In this document: positions 8,552 to 16,811 of the stretch, piece after piece
Numbering within the stretch: position 1 is the first letter of the stretch
Layout of the letters: every line of letters starts with the position of its first letter
Assembly: GCF_947489365.1 (NCBI RefSeq)
Contig: NZ_CANLDB010000008.1
Location: 124,001-188,000 of the forward strand
From: an uncultured Nocardioides sp.
GTDB lineage: Bacteria > Actinomycetota > Actinomycetes > Propionibacteriales > Nocardioidaceae
Direction: 5' to 3'
DNA: 64,000 nt
Position numbers and translations under genes: made by a program
Notes under the pieces: model-generated
The model's input: the letters and a program-made list of their open reading frames with translations, nothing else
What the model was told of the DNA's origin: nothing
The model's database searches: none

Positions 8552-8977
8552 TCAGGCCCCGGCGGTCGTCACGCGGCGGCGCAGCAGCGTGATGACGGAC
8601 TCGGCCAGCTGCACCGGGTCCAGCGGGTGGGGGCAGACCGCCTCGGCGCGCGACCAGGTGGCGAGCCAGGCGTCCTGCGGGCGCCCGGTCAGGACCATGA
8701 TCGGCGGGCAGGAGTAGATCTCGTCCTTCAGCTGCTTCGCGATGCCCATGCCACCAGCGGGCACGGCCTCGCCGTCGAGGATCGCCAGGTCCACGCCGCC
8801 GGCGTCCATCTGCTGGACCACGACGGGCTCGGTGGCGACCTCGACGTACTCGCACTCGGGCAGGTCCGGGTGGGGACGGCGGCCCAGCGCGAGGATCACC
8901 TGCTCACGGACGTTGCGGTCGTCGGAGTAGACCAGCACCCGCAGCGGGGCGGTCCGGTTCACGGTCTGCTCGTCCAC
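8552..8977 (-). CDS. Receiver-like protein without output domain
   Basis: A 141-residue single-domain protein with a CheY-like fold pattern: PLRVLVYSDDRNVREQV, then VDLAILDGEAVPAGGMGIAK with the likely phospho-acceptor Asp, then PPIMVLTGRPQDAW. The lysine normally found near the C-terminus (KP motif) is absent; the equivalent stretch reads CPHPLDPVQL. Signalling by phosphorylation is therefore doubtful. It directly precedes trpD. A TAGCAT box lies seven bases before the GTG start at 8977, suggesting a leaderless transcript; a second GTG five codons in is an alternative. Annotated in relatives simply as response regulator; its role is unknown. Confidence 0.8.
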   Translation of the reverse strand: MDEQTVNRTAPLRVLVYSDDRNVREQVILALGRRPHPDLPECEYVEVATEPVVVQQMDAGGVDLAILDGEAVPAGGMGIAKQLKDEIYSCPPIMVLTGRPQDAWLATWSRAEAVCPHPLDPVQLAESVITLLRRRVTTAGA

Positions 8978-9167
8978 GGCGGCGATGCTAGCCGTCCCGC
9001 GGCCCGGGCGGCTCGCCCCCCGTGCCCTCCCGCCGTGTCCGCCCACCGGCACCGCCGGCTGCGGCGGTGGACCGGAGGCGGTACCCCCGGAGGAGGTCGT
9101 CGGAAACCACCCGACGACGGCTCCGAGGAGCGACAGGACACGGCCCGGTGACGACGGAGGGGCCGAC

Positions 9168-9196
9168 CGGACAGACGCCAGGTGCGAGGGCATAAT
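9168..9196 (+). promoter_or_regulatory. Promoter of ctaE (leaderless)
   Basis: A -35-like CGGACA (9168-9173) and a -10-like CATAAT (9191-9196) are separated by 17 bp. The expected start of transcription falls on the GTG start codon at 9203, so the message would have no leader. Confidence 0.6.
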
Positions 9197-9202
9197 GCTC
9201 GC

Positions 9203-9844
9203 GTGGCGACAGCAGCAGCGAGCATCCCGGCCTCCCGGCTCCACGGGCACCGTGACCGACCCGACATGGTCAGCGTGGGCACGATCATCTGGCTCGCCAG
9301 CGAGCTGATGTTCTTCGCCGCGCTCTTCGCGTCGTACTTCACGATCCGCGCGGTCTCCCCCGACCTGTGGGCACAGCAGACCGCCGAGCTGAACATCCCG
9401 TTCGCCTCGGTCAACACCTCGATCCTGGTGGCGTCGTCGATCACCTGTCAGCTGGGCGTCTTCGCCGCCGAGCGCGGGCAGCCCGGCCGGTCCGGCACGG
9501 TCTTCCAGATCAAGCAGTGGGGCCTGCGCGAGTGGTTCATCCTCACGTACGTCATGGGCGCCGTGTTCATCGCCGGCCAGGCCATCGAGTACGCCGAGCT
9601 GATCCACCTGGGCGTCACGATCCCGGACTCCGCCTACGGCACGATGTTCTACCTGACCACCGGGTTCCACGGCATCCACGTGACCGGCGGCCTGATCGCG
9701 TTCCTGTTCGTCCTCGGACGGACGTACCTGGCCAAGCGCTTCACCCACGAGCAGGCGGTCAGCGCGATCGTCGTCTCGTACTACTGGCACTTCGTCGACG
9801 TGGTGTGGATCGCGCTGTTCGCGACGATCTACCTGATCCGCTGA
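9203..9844 (+). CDS. ctaE: Cytochrome c oxidase (aa3) subunit III
   Basis: A 213-residue membrane protein with five helices, the short actinobacterial form of subunit III. Recognisable blocks are MVSVGTIIWLASELMFFAAL, TGFHGIHVTGGLIAFLF and YYWHFVDVVWIALFATIYL. It belongs to the terminal oxidase that takes electrons from the bc1 complex without soluble cytochrome c. The GTG at 9203 gives the usual N-terminus; the frame is open further upstream to 9182. It is 61 bp upstream of qcrC and co-directional, so ctaE-qcrCAB is probably one operon. Confidence 0.96.
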   Translation: MATAAASIPASRLHGHRDRPDMVSVGTIIWLASELMFFAALFASYFTIRAVSPDLWAQQTAELNIPFASVNTSILVASSITCQLGVFAAERGQPGRSGTVFQIKQWGLREWFILTYVMGAVFIAGQAIEYAELIHLGVTIPDSAYGTMFYLTTGFHGIHVTGGLIAFLFVLGRTYLAKRFTHEQAVSAIVVSYYWHFVDVVWIALFATIYLIR

Positions 9845-9905
9845 GGCGTTCCGCGTCCCCGCCCTGGGTACCGGAGACTCGACCCGAACCACTGTGAGGA
9901 ACAGC

Positions 9906-10793
9906 GTGCGACTCCTGAACCGCTCCGCCGGCCGGCTCACCCGAGGACGTCGGGGACCCCTGGCCGGCCTGGTGGTGCTGCTGCTCGGGCTCCTGATGAC
10001 CGGGGGCCTCTACAGCGCGTTCGCGCCCTCGCAGCAGGCCGCCGCCGACCAGGCCTCGGCCGACGAGGAGCTCGTGGCCCAGGGCCGCGAGCTGTTCCTG
10101 GTGGGCTGCGCCTTCTGCCACGGCAAGAACGGCGAGGGCATCGAGACGTCCGACGGCCAGCAGCTCGGCCCCGTCCTCGTGGGCGTGGGCGCCGCGGCCG
10201 TCGACTTCCAGGTCGGCACCGGCCGCATGCCGCTCGCCGCCCCCGGCCAGCAGGGCCCCGCCAAGAAGCAGGCCTACTCCGACGAGGAGCGCGAGGCGCT
10301 CGCCGCCTACGTCGCGTCGCTGGGCCCCGGCCCGGCGATCCCCTCCGAGGAGGACTGGTCGCTCGACGGCCTGACCGAGGAGGAGCAGGAGGAGGCGGTC
10401 GTCCGCGGCGGCCAGATCTTCCTCACCAACTGCACCGCCTGCCACAACTTCGCCGGCTCCGGTGGCGCGATGCCCGAGGGCGGGTACGCCCCGAACGTCC
10501 GCGAGACCGAGGAGGAGTACGTCTACGAGGCGCTCCTCACCGGCCCCGGCCAGATGCCGTCCTTCTCCGACGGCAACCTGTCGCAGACCGAGAAGCGCGA
10601 CGTGATCGCCTACCTGAACTCCATCGACGAGACCCCGGACTACGGCGGCTTCAGCCTGGGTTCGCTCGGTCCCGTCGTCGACGGTGCCGTGACCTGGATC
10701 GTCGGCATCGGCGTCCTCGTCGGCTTCGCCGTCTGGATCGCCGCCCACACCACCCGCACCGATCGCAAGAAGAAGGGCCAGGTGACGACGTGA
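9906..10793 (+). CDS. qcrC: Cytochrome bc1 complex diheme cytochrome c subunit
   Basis: A 295-residue subunit of the actinobacterial bc1-aa3 supercomplex. It has an N-terminal membrane helix (about residues 20-40), two cytochrome c domains with heme sites VGCAFCHG and NCTACHNF, and a C-terminal anchor (about 262-282) followed by a basic tail. The two hemes replace the soluble cytochrome c of other bacteria. GTG 9906 is chosen because GAGGA sits eight bases upstream; GTG 9894 is the alternative. The stop overlaps the qcrA start (GTGA). Confidence 0.95.
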   Translation: MRLLNRSAGRLTRGRRGPLAGLVVLLLGLLMTGGLYSAFAPSQQAAADQASADEELVAQGRELFLVGCAFCHGKNGEGIETSDGQQLGPVLVGVGAAAVDFQVGTGRMPLAAPGQQGPAKKQAYSDEEREALAAYVASLGPGPAIPSEEDWSLDGLTEEEQEEAVVRGGQIFLTNCTACHNFAGSGGAMPEGGYAPNVRETEEEYVYEALLTGPGQMPSFSDGNLSQTEKRDVIAYLNSIDETPDYGGFSLGSLGPVVDGAVTWIVGIGVLVGFAVWIAAHTTRTDRKKKGQVTT

Positions 10794-11821
10794 CCCTCGA
10801 GCAGGAACGCAAGCAGCCGCGGCTGCCGATCGAGGACCCGGGCCTCGGGGAGCACACCTGGCGCCCGACCGACGTCGACGAGGCGAAGGAGCGTCGTGCG
10901 GAGCGACAGGTCGCCGGCCTGTTCGTCTTCTCGATGGTCTGCACCGTCCTCTTCGTCGTCGGCTACTTCCTCATCGACATCGGCGACAACTGGACGACCT
11001 TCGGCGGCCTCGGCGCCTCCACCCTGGTCCTCGGCCTCAGCCTGGCCGGTGCCCTGCTGTCCATCGGCGTGGGCATCATCCACTGGGCCCGCAAGCTGAT
11101 GGCCGACAAGGAGATCGTGGAGATGCGCCACCCGGCGGCCTCCAGCGAGGAGGACCGCGAGGCCACCCTCAAGGCTCTCGACGAGGGTCTCCAGGAGTCG
11201 GGCATCGCCCGTCGTCCCCTGATCCGCAACACCATGATCGGCGCCGTGGGCCTGCTGGGCATCCCGGCCGTCGTCGGCCTGCGCGACCTCGGTCCGCTCC
11301 CCGGCGACAAGCTCTTCTCCACGATCTGGGAGGAGGGCATGCTCCTCGCCCGCGACGTCGTGGGCACCCCGATCCGGCCCTCCGACATGGAGATCGGCGA
11401 CCTCATCAACGGCCAGCCGATCGCCCTGTTCGAGACCGACGAGGAGGGCGAGCCGCTGTACGAGGGCGAGGACCTCCTGGTCAACAAGGCGAAGGCGTCC
11501 ATCGTCATCGTCCGCATGGACCCGTCCGACAACACCCCCGCCGAGGGCCGCGAGAACTGGGCCATCGACGGGATCCTGTGCTACTCCAAGATCTGCACCC
11601 ACGTCGGGTGCCCGATCAACCTGTACGCGCGGAAGACCCACCACCTGCTGTGCCCGTGCCACCAGTCGACGTTTGACCTGTCGGACGGCGCACGGGTGGT
11701 CTTCGGTCCTGCGGCGCGACCCCTTCCGCAACTTCCGCTGGCGGTGAACGAGGACGGGTACCTGATGGCACAGTCCGACTTCACCGAACCTGTCGGACCC
11801 AGCTTCTGGGAGCGTGGCTGA
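10790..11821 (+). CDS. qcrA: Cytochrome bc1 complex Rieske iron-sulfur subunit
   Basis: A 343-residue Rieske protein with the three N-terminal helices typical of actinobacteria (about residues 40-60, 75-95 and 140-160) and a C-terminal Rieske domain. The [2Fe-2S] ligands are in CTHVGCPINLY and CPCHQSTFDLSDG, and VVFGPAARPLPQLPL completes the fold. It passes electrons from quinol to the QcrC hemes. The GTG start overlaps the qcrC stop and its own TGA shares a base with the qcrB ATG, so the three genes are translationally coupled. Confidence 0.96.
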   Translation: MTLEQERKQPRLPIEDPGLGEHTWRPTDVDEAKERRAERQVAGLFVFSMVCTVLFVVGYFLIDIGDNWTTFGGLGASTLVLGLSLAGALLSIGVGIIHWARKLMADKEIVEMRHPAASSEEDREATLKALDEGLQESGIARRPLIRNTMIGAVGLLGIPAVVGLRDLGPLPGDKLFSTIWEEGMLLARDVVGTPIRPSDMEIGDLINGQPIALFETDEEGEPLYEGEDLLVNKAKASIVIVRMDPSDNTPAEGRENWAIDGILCYSKICTHVGCPINLYARKTHHLLCPCHQSTFDLSDGARVVFGPAARPLPQLPLAVNEDGYLMAQSDFTEPVGPSFWERG

Positions 11822-13581
11822 TGAGCACGACAGAGTCCAACGGCACCGGAGGCTCGGTGGCCTCGCAGGTCGCCAGCACCAACGGAACGAAGGCCTCCTC
11901 GGCCAAGAAGGGCTCGCCCGTCGGCAAGGCGGCGACCTGGGCCGACGAGCGCCTCGGCCTCGCCACCGCGGCGAAGAAGAACCTGCGCAAGGTCTTCCCG
12001 GACCACTGGTCCTTCATGCTGGGCGAGATCGCCCTGTGGAGCTTCGTGGTCCTGCTGGTGACCGGCGTGTTCCTCACGCTGTGGTACCGCCCCTCGATGG
12101 CGGAGGTCACCTACACCGGTGCGTACGACCAGATGCGCGGGCTCCACGTGTCCGAGGCGTTCGCCTCGACGCTGGACCTGTCCTTCGACGTCCGCGGCGG
12201 CCTGCTCATGCGCCAGATGCACCACTGGGCGGCGATGCTCTTCATCGCGGCGATGATGGTGCACCTGCTCCGCGTCTACTTCACGGGTGCGTTCCGCAAG
12301 CCGCGCGAGCTCAACTGGGTGATCGGCTGCCTGCTGCTGCTCCTGGGCACGCTCGAGGGCTTCACCGGCTACTCGCTGCCCGACGACATGCTGTCCGGCA
12401 CCGGCATCCGCGCCGCGGACGGCTTCGTGAAGTCGATCCCCGTGGTCGGCACCTACGTCTCGTTCTTCCTCTTCGGCGGCGAGTTCCCGGGCGACTCGAT
12501 CATCCCGCGGCTCTACACGATCCACGTGCTGCTGATCCCCGGCCTGCTGCTGGGCCTCATCGCGGCCCACATGCTGCTGCTCGTCTACCACAAGCACACG
12601 CAGTGGCCCGGACCCGGCCGCACCGAGGAGAACGTCGTCGGCTACCCGATGCTCCCGGTGTACGCCGCCAAGGCCGGCGGGTTCTTCTTCATCGTCTTCG
12701 GCGTCACCGCGCTCCTCGGTGGCCTGTTCACCCTGAACCCGGTGTGGGCCTACGGCCCGTACGACCCGTCCAAGGTGACGGCCGGCTCGCAGCCGGACTG
12801 GTACATGGGCTGGCCCGACGGCGCGCTGCGGATCTTCCCCGGACCGCCGCTGGAGTACTCGTTCTTCGGCGTGACGCTGTCGCTGAACGTGTTCCTGCCG
12901 ATCATCGTGCTGCCCGGCCTGATGTTCACCATCCTGCTGCTGCTGCCGTTCATCGAGTCCTGGATCACCAAGGACAAGCGGGACCACCACCTGCTCGAGC
13001 GTCCGCGTGACGCCCCGGGTCGGACGGCGACCATGGTCGCGCTGATGACGTTCTACGGCCTCATGTGGATGGCCGGCGGCAACGACATCCTGGCGATCGT
13101 GTTCGACCTCAGCATCAACCAGATCACGTACTTCCTGCGGGTGGCCGTGATCCTGGGTCCGATCCTGGCGTTCATCATCACCAGGCGCTGGTGCATCTCG
13201 CTGCAGCGCAAGGACAACGAGGACCTGCTCCACGGCTACGAGACCGGCATCATCATGCGGTCGGCCCAGGGCGGCTTCTCCGAGCGTCACGAGCCCCTGC
13301 CGCTGGACAAGGCGTACGCCCTCACTCAGCGCGACCCGGACCAGCCGGTGGCGCTGGAGCGGGCCACGGACGAGAACGGCGTCCCCTCCCCCACCACCCG
13401 GTCGGGGCGGATCCGGCACCGCCTCTCGTCGTACCTGCACGGCGGCGGGATCGCGACCCCGACCCGGGAGGAGCTGGAGGAGGCCCACGCGCACGCGGCC
13501 CACGAGCACGAGCTCGAGCCCGCGCACGACGGCGCCTCCGACAGGAGCCTCACGGCCCGCGGGGAGAACACCCCGCACTGA
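11821..13581 (+). CDS. qcrB: Cytochrome bc1 complex cytochrome b subunit
   Basis: A 586-residue cytochrome b. The heme-ligating histidines are in RQMHHWAAMLFIAAMMVHLL and YTIHVLLIPGLLLGLIAAHM, and the Qo-site region contains PDWYMGWPDGALR. The charged C-terminal tail (HAHAAHEHELEPAHDGA) is His/Glu-rich and variable. QcrB oxidises menaquinol. ATG 11821 overlaps the qcrA stop by one base. A strong hairpin follows 30 bp after the stop, closing the operon. Confidence 0.97.
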   Translation: MSTTESNGTGGSVASQVASTNGTKASSAKKGSPVGKAATWADERLGLATAAKKNLRKVFPDHWSFMLGEIALWSFVVLLVTGVFLTLWYRPSMAEVTYTGAYDQMRGLHVSEAFASTLDLSFDVRGGLLMRQMHHWAAMLFIAAMMVHLLRVYFTGAFRKPRELNWVIGCLLLLLGTLEGFTGYSLPDDMLSGTGIRAADGFVKSIPVVGTYVSFFLFGGEFPGDSIIPRLYTIHVLLIPGLLLGLIAAHMLLLVYHKHTQWPGPGRTEENVVGYPMLPVYAAKAGGFFFIVFGVTALLGGLFTLNPVWAYGPYDPSKVTAGSQPDWYMGWPDGALRIFPGPPLEYSFFGVTLSLNVFLPIIVLPGLMFTILLLLPFIESWITKDKRDHHLLERPRDAPGRTATMVALMTFYGLMWMAGGNDILAIVFDLSINQITYFLRVAVILGPILAFIITRRWCISLQRKDNEDLLHGYETGIIMRSAQGGFSERHEPLPLDKAYALTQRDPDQPVALERATDENGVPSPTTRSGRIRHRLSSYLHGGGIATPTREELEEAHAHAAHEHELEPAHDGASDRSLTARGENTPH

Positions 13582-13611
13582 CGGCACGGACGTGACCGGA
13601 GTCTGACGACG

Positions 13612-13649
13612 GACCCCGGACCTGACCCCCACGGGTCGGGTCCGGGGTC
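13612..13649 (+). terminator. Rho-independent-type terminator after qcrB
   Basis: A 17-bp GC-rich stem (GACCCCGGACC at 13612 pairs with GGTCCGGGGTC ending at 13649; one G-U pair) with a four-base loop is followed by TTTCGCG. It closes ctaE-qcrCAB. Confidence 0.8.
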
Positions 13650-13737
13650 TTTCGCGTTCCCCTGTCACGCGTCCCCGGTCCCACCGCGTCCTAGGGGTGT
13701 GACGACGACGAGCGAGACCCCGCCGGAGGTGGTCGCC

Positions 13738-14244
13738 ATGGGTGAGCCACCGACCGGACAGCCTCCCCTCGACTTCGACCGGTTCGTGGCCGACACCGCG
13801 ACCCGGCTGCACCGGACCGCGGTGCTGCTCTGCGGTGACCACCACCTCGCCGAGGACCTCACGCAGACGACGTACGCGAAGCTGTTCTCGCGGTGGTCGG
13901 CAGTGCGGGCGTCGACGAACCCGGTGGCCTACGCGCGGACCACGCTGGTCCGCACCTTCCTCTCCCAGCGGCGTCGCCGGTCCGCCGGGGAGCGTCCGAC
14001 CGACGTCCTCGCCGAGGTCCCGACCGAGGCGCCCGACACGGCGCGCCGGCTCGACCTGCTCGCGGCCCTCGCCGAGCTCTCCCCCACCGACCGGACCGTC
14101 CTGGTCCTCCGGTACTACGACGACCTCAGCGTCGCGCAGACCGCCCACCTGCTGGGGGTCTCCGAGCCGACGCTCCGAGCCCGCAGCTCCCGGGCGGTCG
14201 CCCGGCTCCGCACCCGCTTCCCCGACCTGGAGGACCCCTCATGA
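13738..14244 (+). CDS. ECF RNA polymerase sigma factor, SigE-like actinobacterial family
   Basis: A 168-residue sigma factor. The region 2 part includes TATRLHRTAVLLCGDHHLAE and DLTQTTYAKLFSRW, followed by PVAYARTTLVRTFLS. Region 4 includes ELSPTDRTVLVLRYYDDLSV and TAHLLGVSEPTLRARSSRAV. It resembles the SigE/SACE_1670-type ECF group common in actinomycetes. ATG 13738 is preceded by a near-perfect GGAGGT seven bases upstream; a GTG at 13699 would add 13 residues. The stop overlaps the start of the next gene, a membrane protein that is likely its anti-sigma partner. Confidence 0.9.
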   Translation: MGEPPTGQPPLDFDRFVADTATRLHRTAVLLCGDHHLAEDLTQTTYAKLFSRWSAVRASTNPVAYARTTLVRTFLSQRRRRSAGERPTDVLAEVPTEAPDTARRLDLLAALAELSPTDRTVLVLRYYDDLSVAQTAHLLGVSEPTLRARSSRAVARLRTRFPDLEDPS

Positions 14245-15080
14245 AGCTCGACGAGATGATGCACGACGCCGTCGCCCCCGTGGCGGTCGACGTCCACGAC
14301 CTCACCGCCGCCGCCCGGGCCCGCGGCACCGTACGACGCCGCCAGCGCCGCCTGGCCGTGGTCCTGGCGGGGGTCGGCGCAGCGGCCACCATCGGCGGTG
14401 TCGCAGCCCTCGCCGTCCCGTCGCTCGGCGGCGGCGGTGACCCGGCCCCCGCGACCGTCGCCTCGGAGGGGCCGTCGCAGGCGTCGCCGCTGCCCGACGT
14501 CCGACTCGACGGCCGCTCCACGCTCGCTGTTCTCACCGATCTGCTGGACGAGGTCGGCGCCGACGGGACCACCGGGGCGTACGCCGGTCAGGGGGCCTCG
14601 GGCGGCGCCCCGGACACCTACGCCGAGCTGCACCTGACCCCGGAGGGCGAGGGTCTCGGCGAGGTGGGGGTCAACGTGCAGGGACGCGACATGATCGGCA
14701 TCGTGGGTCGGACCTGCGAGGGCTACATGGCCGACTGCAGCGTGCGCACCCTGCCGGGCGGCGACCTGCTCCGCCTCTACAGCGACACCGACAACGGGCC
14801 CGGCGAGCGCCGGGTCGCGGAGCTGCTGTCGGAGGCCCGCGGGATCAGGGTCGTGGTGGCGGCGACCAACGGTCTCGACCTGCCCTCGAACCGCTGGGAC
14901 GTCACCCGCGACGGCACCGTTCTGGACGACGACGAGCTCACCGCGATCGCCACCGCCGACGTCTGGGCGTTCCGCGTGCCCGGTGAGTACGCCGAGCAGG
15001 GGGCGGCACTGACGCCGTACACCGACCTCGACGCCGAGATCGACGGGGACCCTCAGCCCACCGCCGAGCCCTCGGCGTAG
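14241..15080 (+). CDS. Putative membrane anti-sigma factor
   Basis: A 279-residue protein with a short cytoplasmic N-terminus (residues 1-37, MKLDEMMHDAVAPVAVDVHD), one membrane helix (about 38-58), a Pro/Ala linker and an extracytoplasmic domain with a possible disulfide (CEGYMADC). I do not recognise the outer domain. Translational coupling to an ECF sigma factor and this topology make it a likely anti-sigma or signal-sensing partner. Its end overlaps the convergent L,D-transpeptidase gene by 28 bp, so antisense interference at the 3' ends is possible. Confidence 0.75.
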   Translation: MKLDEMMHDAVAPVAVDVHDLTAAARARGTVRRRQRRLAVVLAGVGAAATIGGVAALAVPSLGGGGDPAPATVASEGPSQASPLPDVRLDGRSTLAVLTDLLDEVGADGTTGAYAGQGASGGAPDTYAELHLTPEGEGLGEVGVNVQGRDMIGIVGRTCEGYMADCSVRTLPGGDLLRLYSDTDNGPGERRVAELLSEARGIRVVVAATNGLDLPSNRWDVTRDGTVLDDDELTAIATADVWAFRVPGEYAEQGAALTPYTDLDAEIDGDPQPTAEPSA

Positions 15081-16264
15081 TCCCGGAACGACTCGTTCCA
15101 GTCGCCCCACCCGTTGTCGACGGTCATGGGGCGGCTGGAGCCGGTCACCTCGACGACGTCGCCACGCTTGGTGTTGTCGTACACCCAGGCGGCGTCCTCG
15201 GTGCTCATGCCGACGCAGCCGTGGCTGACGTTGGCCGAGCCCTGGGAGCCCACCGACCACGGGGCGGCGTGGAGGAACTCGCCGGAGTTCGTGACACGCA
15301 GGGCGTACTCGACGTCGTCGATGTTGTAGTACTCCGGGTCGCCCGGCTGGATGCCGGTGGTGGCGGCGTCCATCGTCTTGGTCCGGAACTTCTCCATGAT
15401 GACCTTCGTGCCCGAGCGGGTCTCGAACCCGCCCTTGCCGGCGCTGATGGGCATGGTGCGCGCCAGGTCGCCGTCGATGAACGTCTTCATCGTGTGGGTC
15501 GCGATGTCCACCCGGTTGATGACCGACGAGCCGACGGTGAAGTCGATCGTGCGGCTCTCCTGGCCGTAGATGCCGTCGCCGGCGTCGACGGAGTTGATGT
15601 CCGCGTCGACGGTGACCTCGGTGCCGGGCTCCCAGTAGTCCTTCGGGCGCCAGCGGACCTCGGTGTCGCTGATCCAGTGCCAGGAGCCGGTCTGCTCGGG
15701 CGTGCTCTCGACCGACAGGTGCCGCTCGATCGACGCACGGTCGGTGACCGGGACGTCGAAGGCGACGATCACGGGCATCCCGACGCCGACGGTCTCCCCC
15801 TCGAGCGGGGCGACCGAGGGGAAGGTCTGCTGGTCGAGCGTGAGGTCCTGGGTGGTGAAGCGGGTCCGGGAGGTCGTGGACTCGCCGCCGGCGCCGGTGG
15901 CCTCGGCGGTCAGGGTGTACGTCGTCCCCGGCTCCAGGCGGTCGGTGGCGACCCAGCCGCCGTCGTCCGCCATCACGCCGTCGAGGTCCTTCCGCGGACC
16001 GCTGAGCGTCACCGTGTCGATCTCGCCGCCGGAGACCTGGACGGTGGGGCGTGCGTCGACGGGGACGGCGCCCTGCCCGTCCCCGGGCGTGGCGGTGATC
16101 TCGAGGGAGCCGGTGTCCGAGGCCGAGTCGCCCGACGAGCCGTTCGACCCGGATCCGCCGGGGATGGCGTCGGCGACGTCGGCCGCGGAGCAGCCGGCGG
16201 TGACGGTGAGGCCGAGGACGGCGGTGGCGGCGACGGCCGCGCGGCGCATGCGCACGACGGGCAC
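15053..16264 (-). CDS. L,D-transpeptidase lipoprotein with Ig-like domains
   Basis: A 403-residue cell-wall enzyme that forms 3-3 crosslinks in peptidoglycan. The order is a signal peptide with lipobox-like VTAGC (Cys near residue 24), a Ser/Gly linker, two bacterial Ig-like domains (about 55-260), and a YkuD catalytic domain ending in NVSHGCVGMSTEDAAW with His348 and Cys350. The overall layout matches mycobacterial LdtMt2/LdtMt5-like proteins. GTG 16264 follows GGAGG by five bases; an ATG five codons later is possible. The gene sits between the two halves of the respiratory locus on the minus strand. Confidence 0.93.
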   Translation of the reverse strand: MPVVRMRRAAVAATAVLGLTVTAGCSAADVADAIPGGSGSNGSSGDSASDTGSLEITATPGDGQGAVPVDARPTVQVSGGEIDTVTLSGPRKDLDGVMADDGGWVATDRLEPGTTYTLTAEATGAGGESTTSRTRFTTQDLTLDQQTFPSVAPLEGETVGVGMPVIVAFDVPVTDRASIERHLSVESTPEQTGSWHWISDTEVRWRPKDYWEPGTEVTVDADINSVDAGDGIYGQESRTIDFTVGSSVINRVDIATHTMKTFIDGDLARTMPISAGKGGFETRSGTKVIMEKFRTKTMDAATTGIQPGDPEYYNIDDVEYALRVTNSGEFLHAAPWSVGSQGSANVSHGCVGMSTEDAAWVYDNTKRGDVVEVTGSSRPMTVDNGWGDWNESFRDYAEGSAVG

Positions 16265-16357
16265 GGGATCCTCCAGGGCGGACGAGGGGGCGGACAGGGT
16301 GGCCGCGAGGACACCCGTCGTCCAGGTTAACCCGGCGTCCACACCCCCGAACGCAGC

Positions 16358-16388
16358 GGACGACCCCCGCGCGTGGCGGGGGTCGTCC
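16358..16388 (-). terminator. Terminator after ctaF
   Basis: A perfect 13-bp stem (GGACGACCCCCGC with GCGGGGGTCGTCC) and a five-base loop lie 28 bp beyond the ctaF stop on the minus strand, ending the ctaC-ctaD-ctaF operon before the transpeptidase gene. Confidence 0.75.
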
Positions 16389-16415
16389 GTGGTCGTGCCG
16401 GGCCGGGGTTGCGCC

Positions 16416-16811
16416 TCAGTGGGCGTGGACCCCGCGGTAGTACTCGAACACCCACCCCGACAGGGCGATGGCGCCGAACACGACGCCGATGATGAACAGC
16501 CACCAGCCGAACACCACACCGAGCACGCAGACGGCGAGAGTGGAGGCGCACCACAGCGGCCACCAGGAGTACGGCGGGAAGAAGCCGAGCTCCCCCGCAC
16601 CGTCGGCGATCTCGCCGTCCTTGCGGTCCTCGGGCCGCTGGTCCATGCGGGCGCCGGAGGCGCCGAGGTACAGCGCCACCATGAGCACCAGCAGAGTGGC
16701 CATCACGAGGGCCGAGGTGCCGGTCCAGTCGCCGGCGACGAACCAGTACACGGGGCTGACGGCGGCGAAGAAGATCGCCGCACTGCCGAAGACCCAGGTC
16801 TCCGCCTTCAT
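16416..16811 (-). CDS. ctaF: Cytochrome c oxidase subunit IV (actinobacterial type)
   Basis: A 131-residue membrane protein with four helices in two pairs, separated by a charged loop (GASGARMDQRPEDRKDGEIA). It starts MKAETWVFGSAAIFF and contains GFFPPYSWWPLW, the hallmark of the small actinobacterial oxidase subunit that stabilises aa3. The ATG overlaps the ctaD stop (ATGA), so it is the last gene of ctaC-ctaD-ctaF. Confidence 0.95.
   Translation of the reverse strand: MKAETWVFGSAAIFFAAVSPVYWFVAGDWTGTSALVMATLLVLMVALYLGASGARMDQRPEDRKDGEIADGAGELGFFPPYSWWPLWCASTLAVCVLGVVFGWWLFIIGVVFGAIALSGWVFEYYRGVHAH

Noticed and set aside
11581..14148. An 855-codon open frame on the - strand
   Set aside because: It is the shadow of qcrA, qcrB and the sigma factor gene, all of which have strong family evidence.
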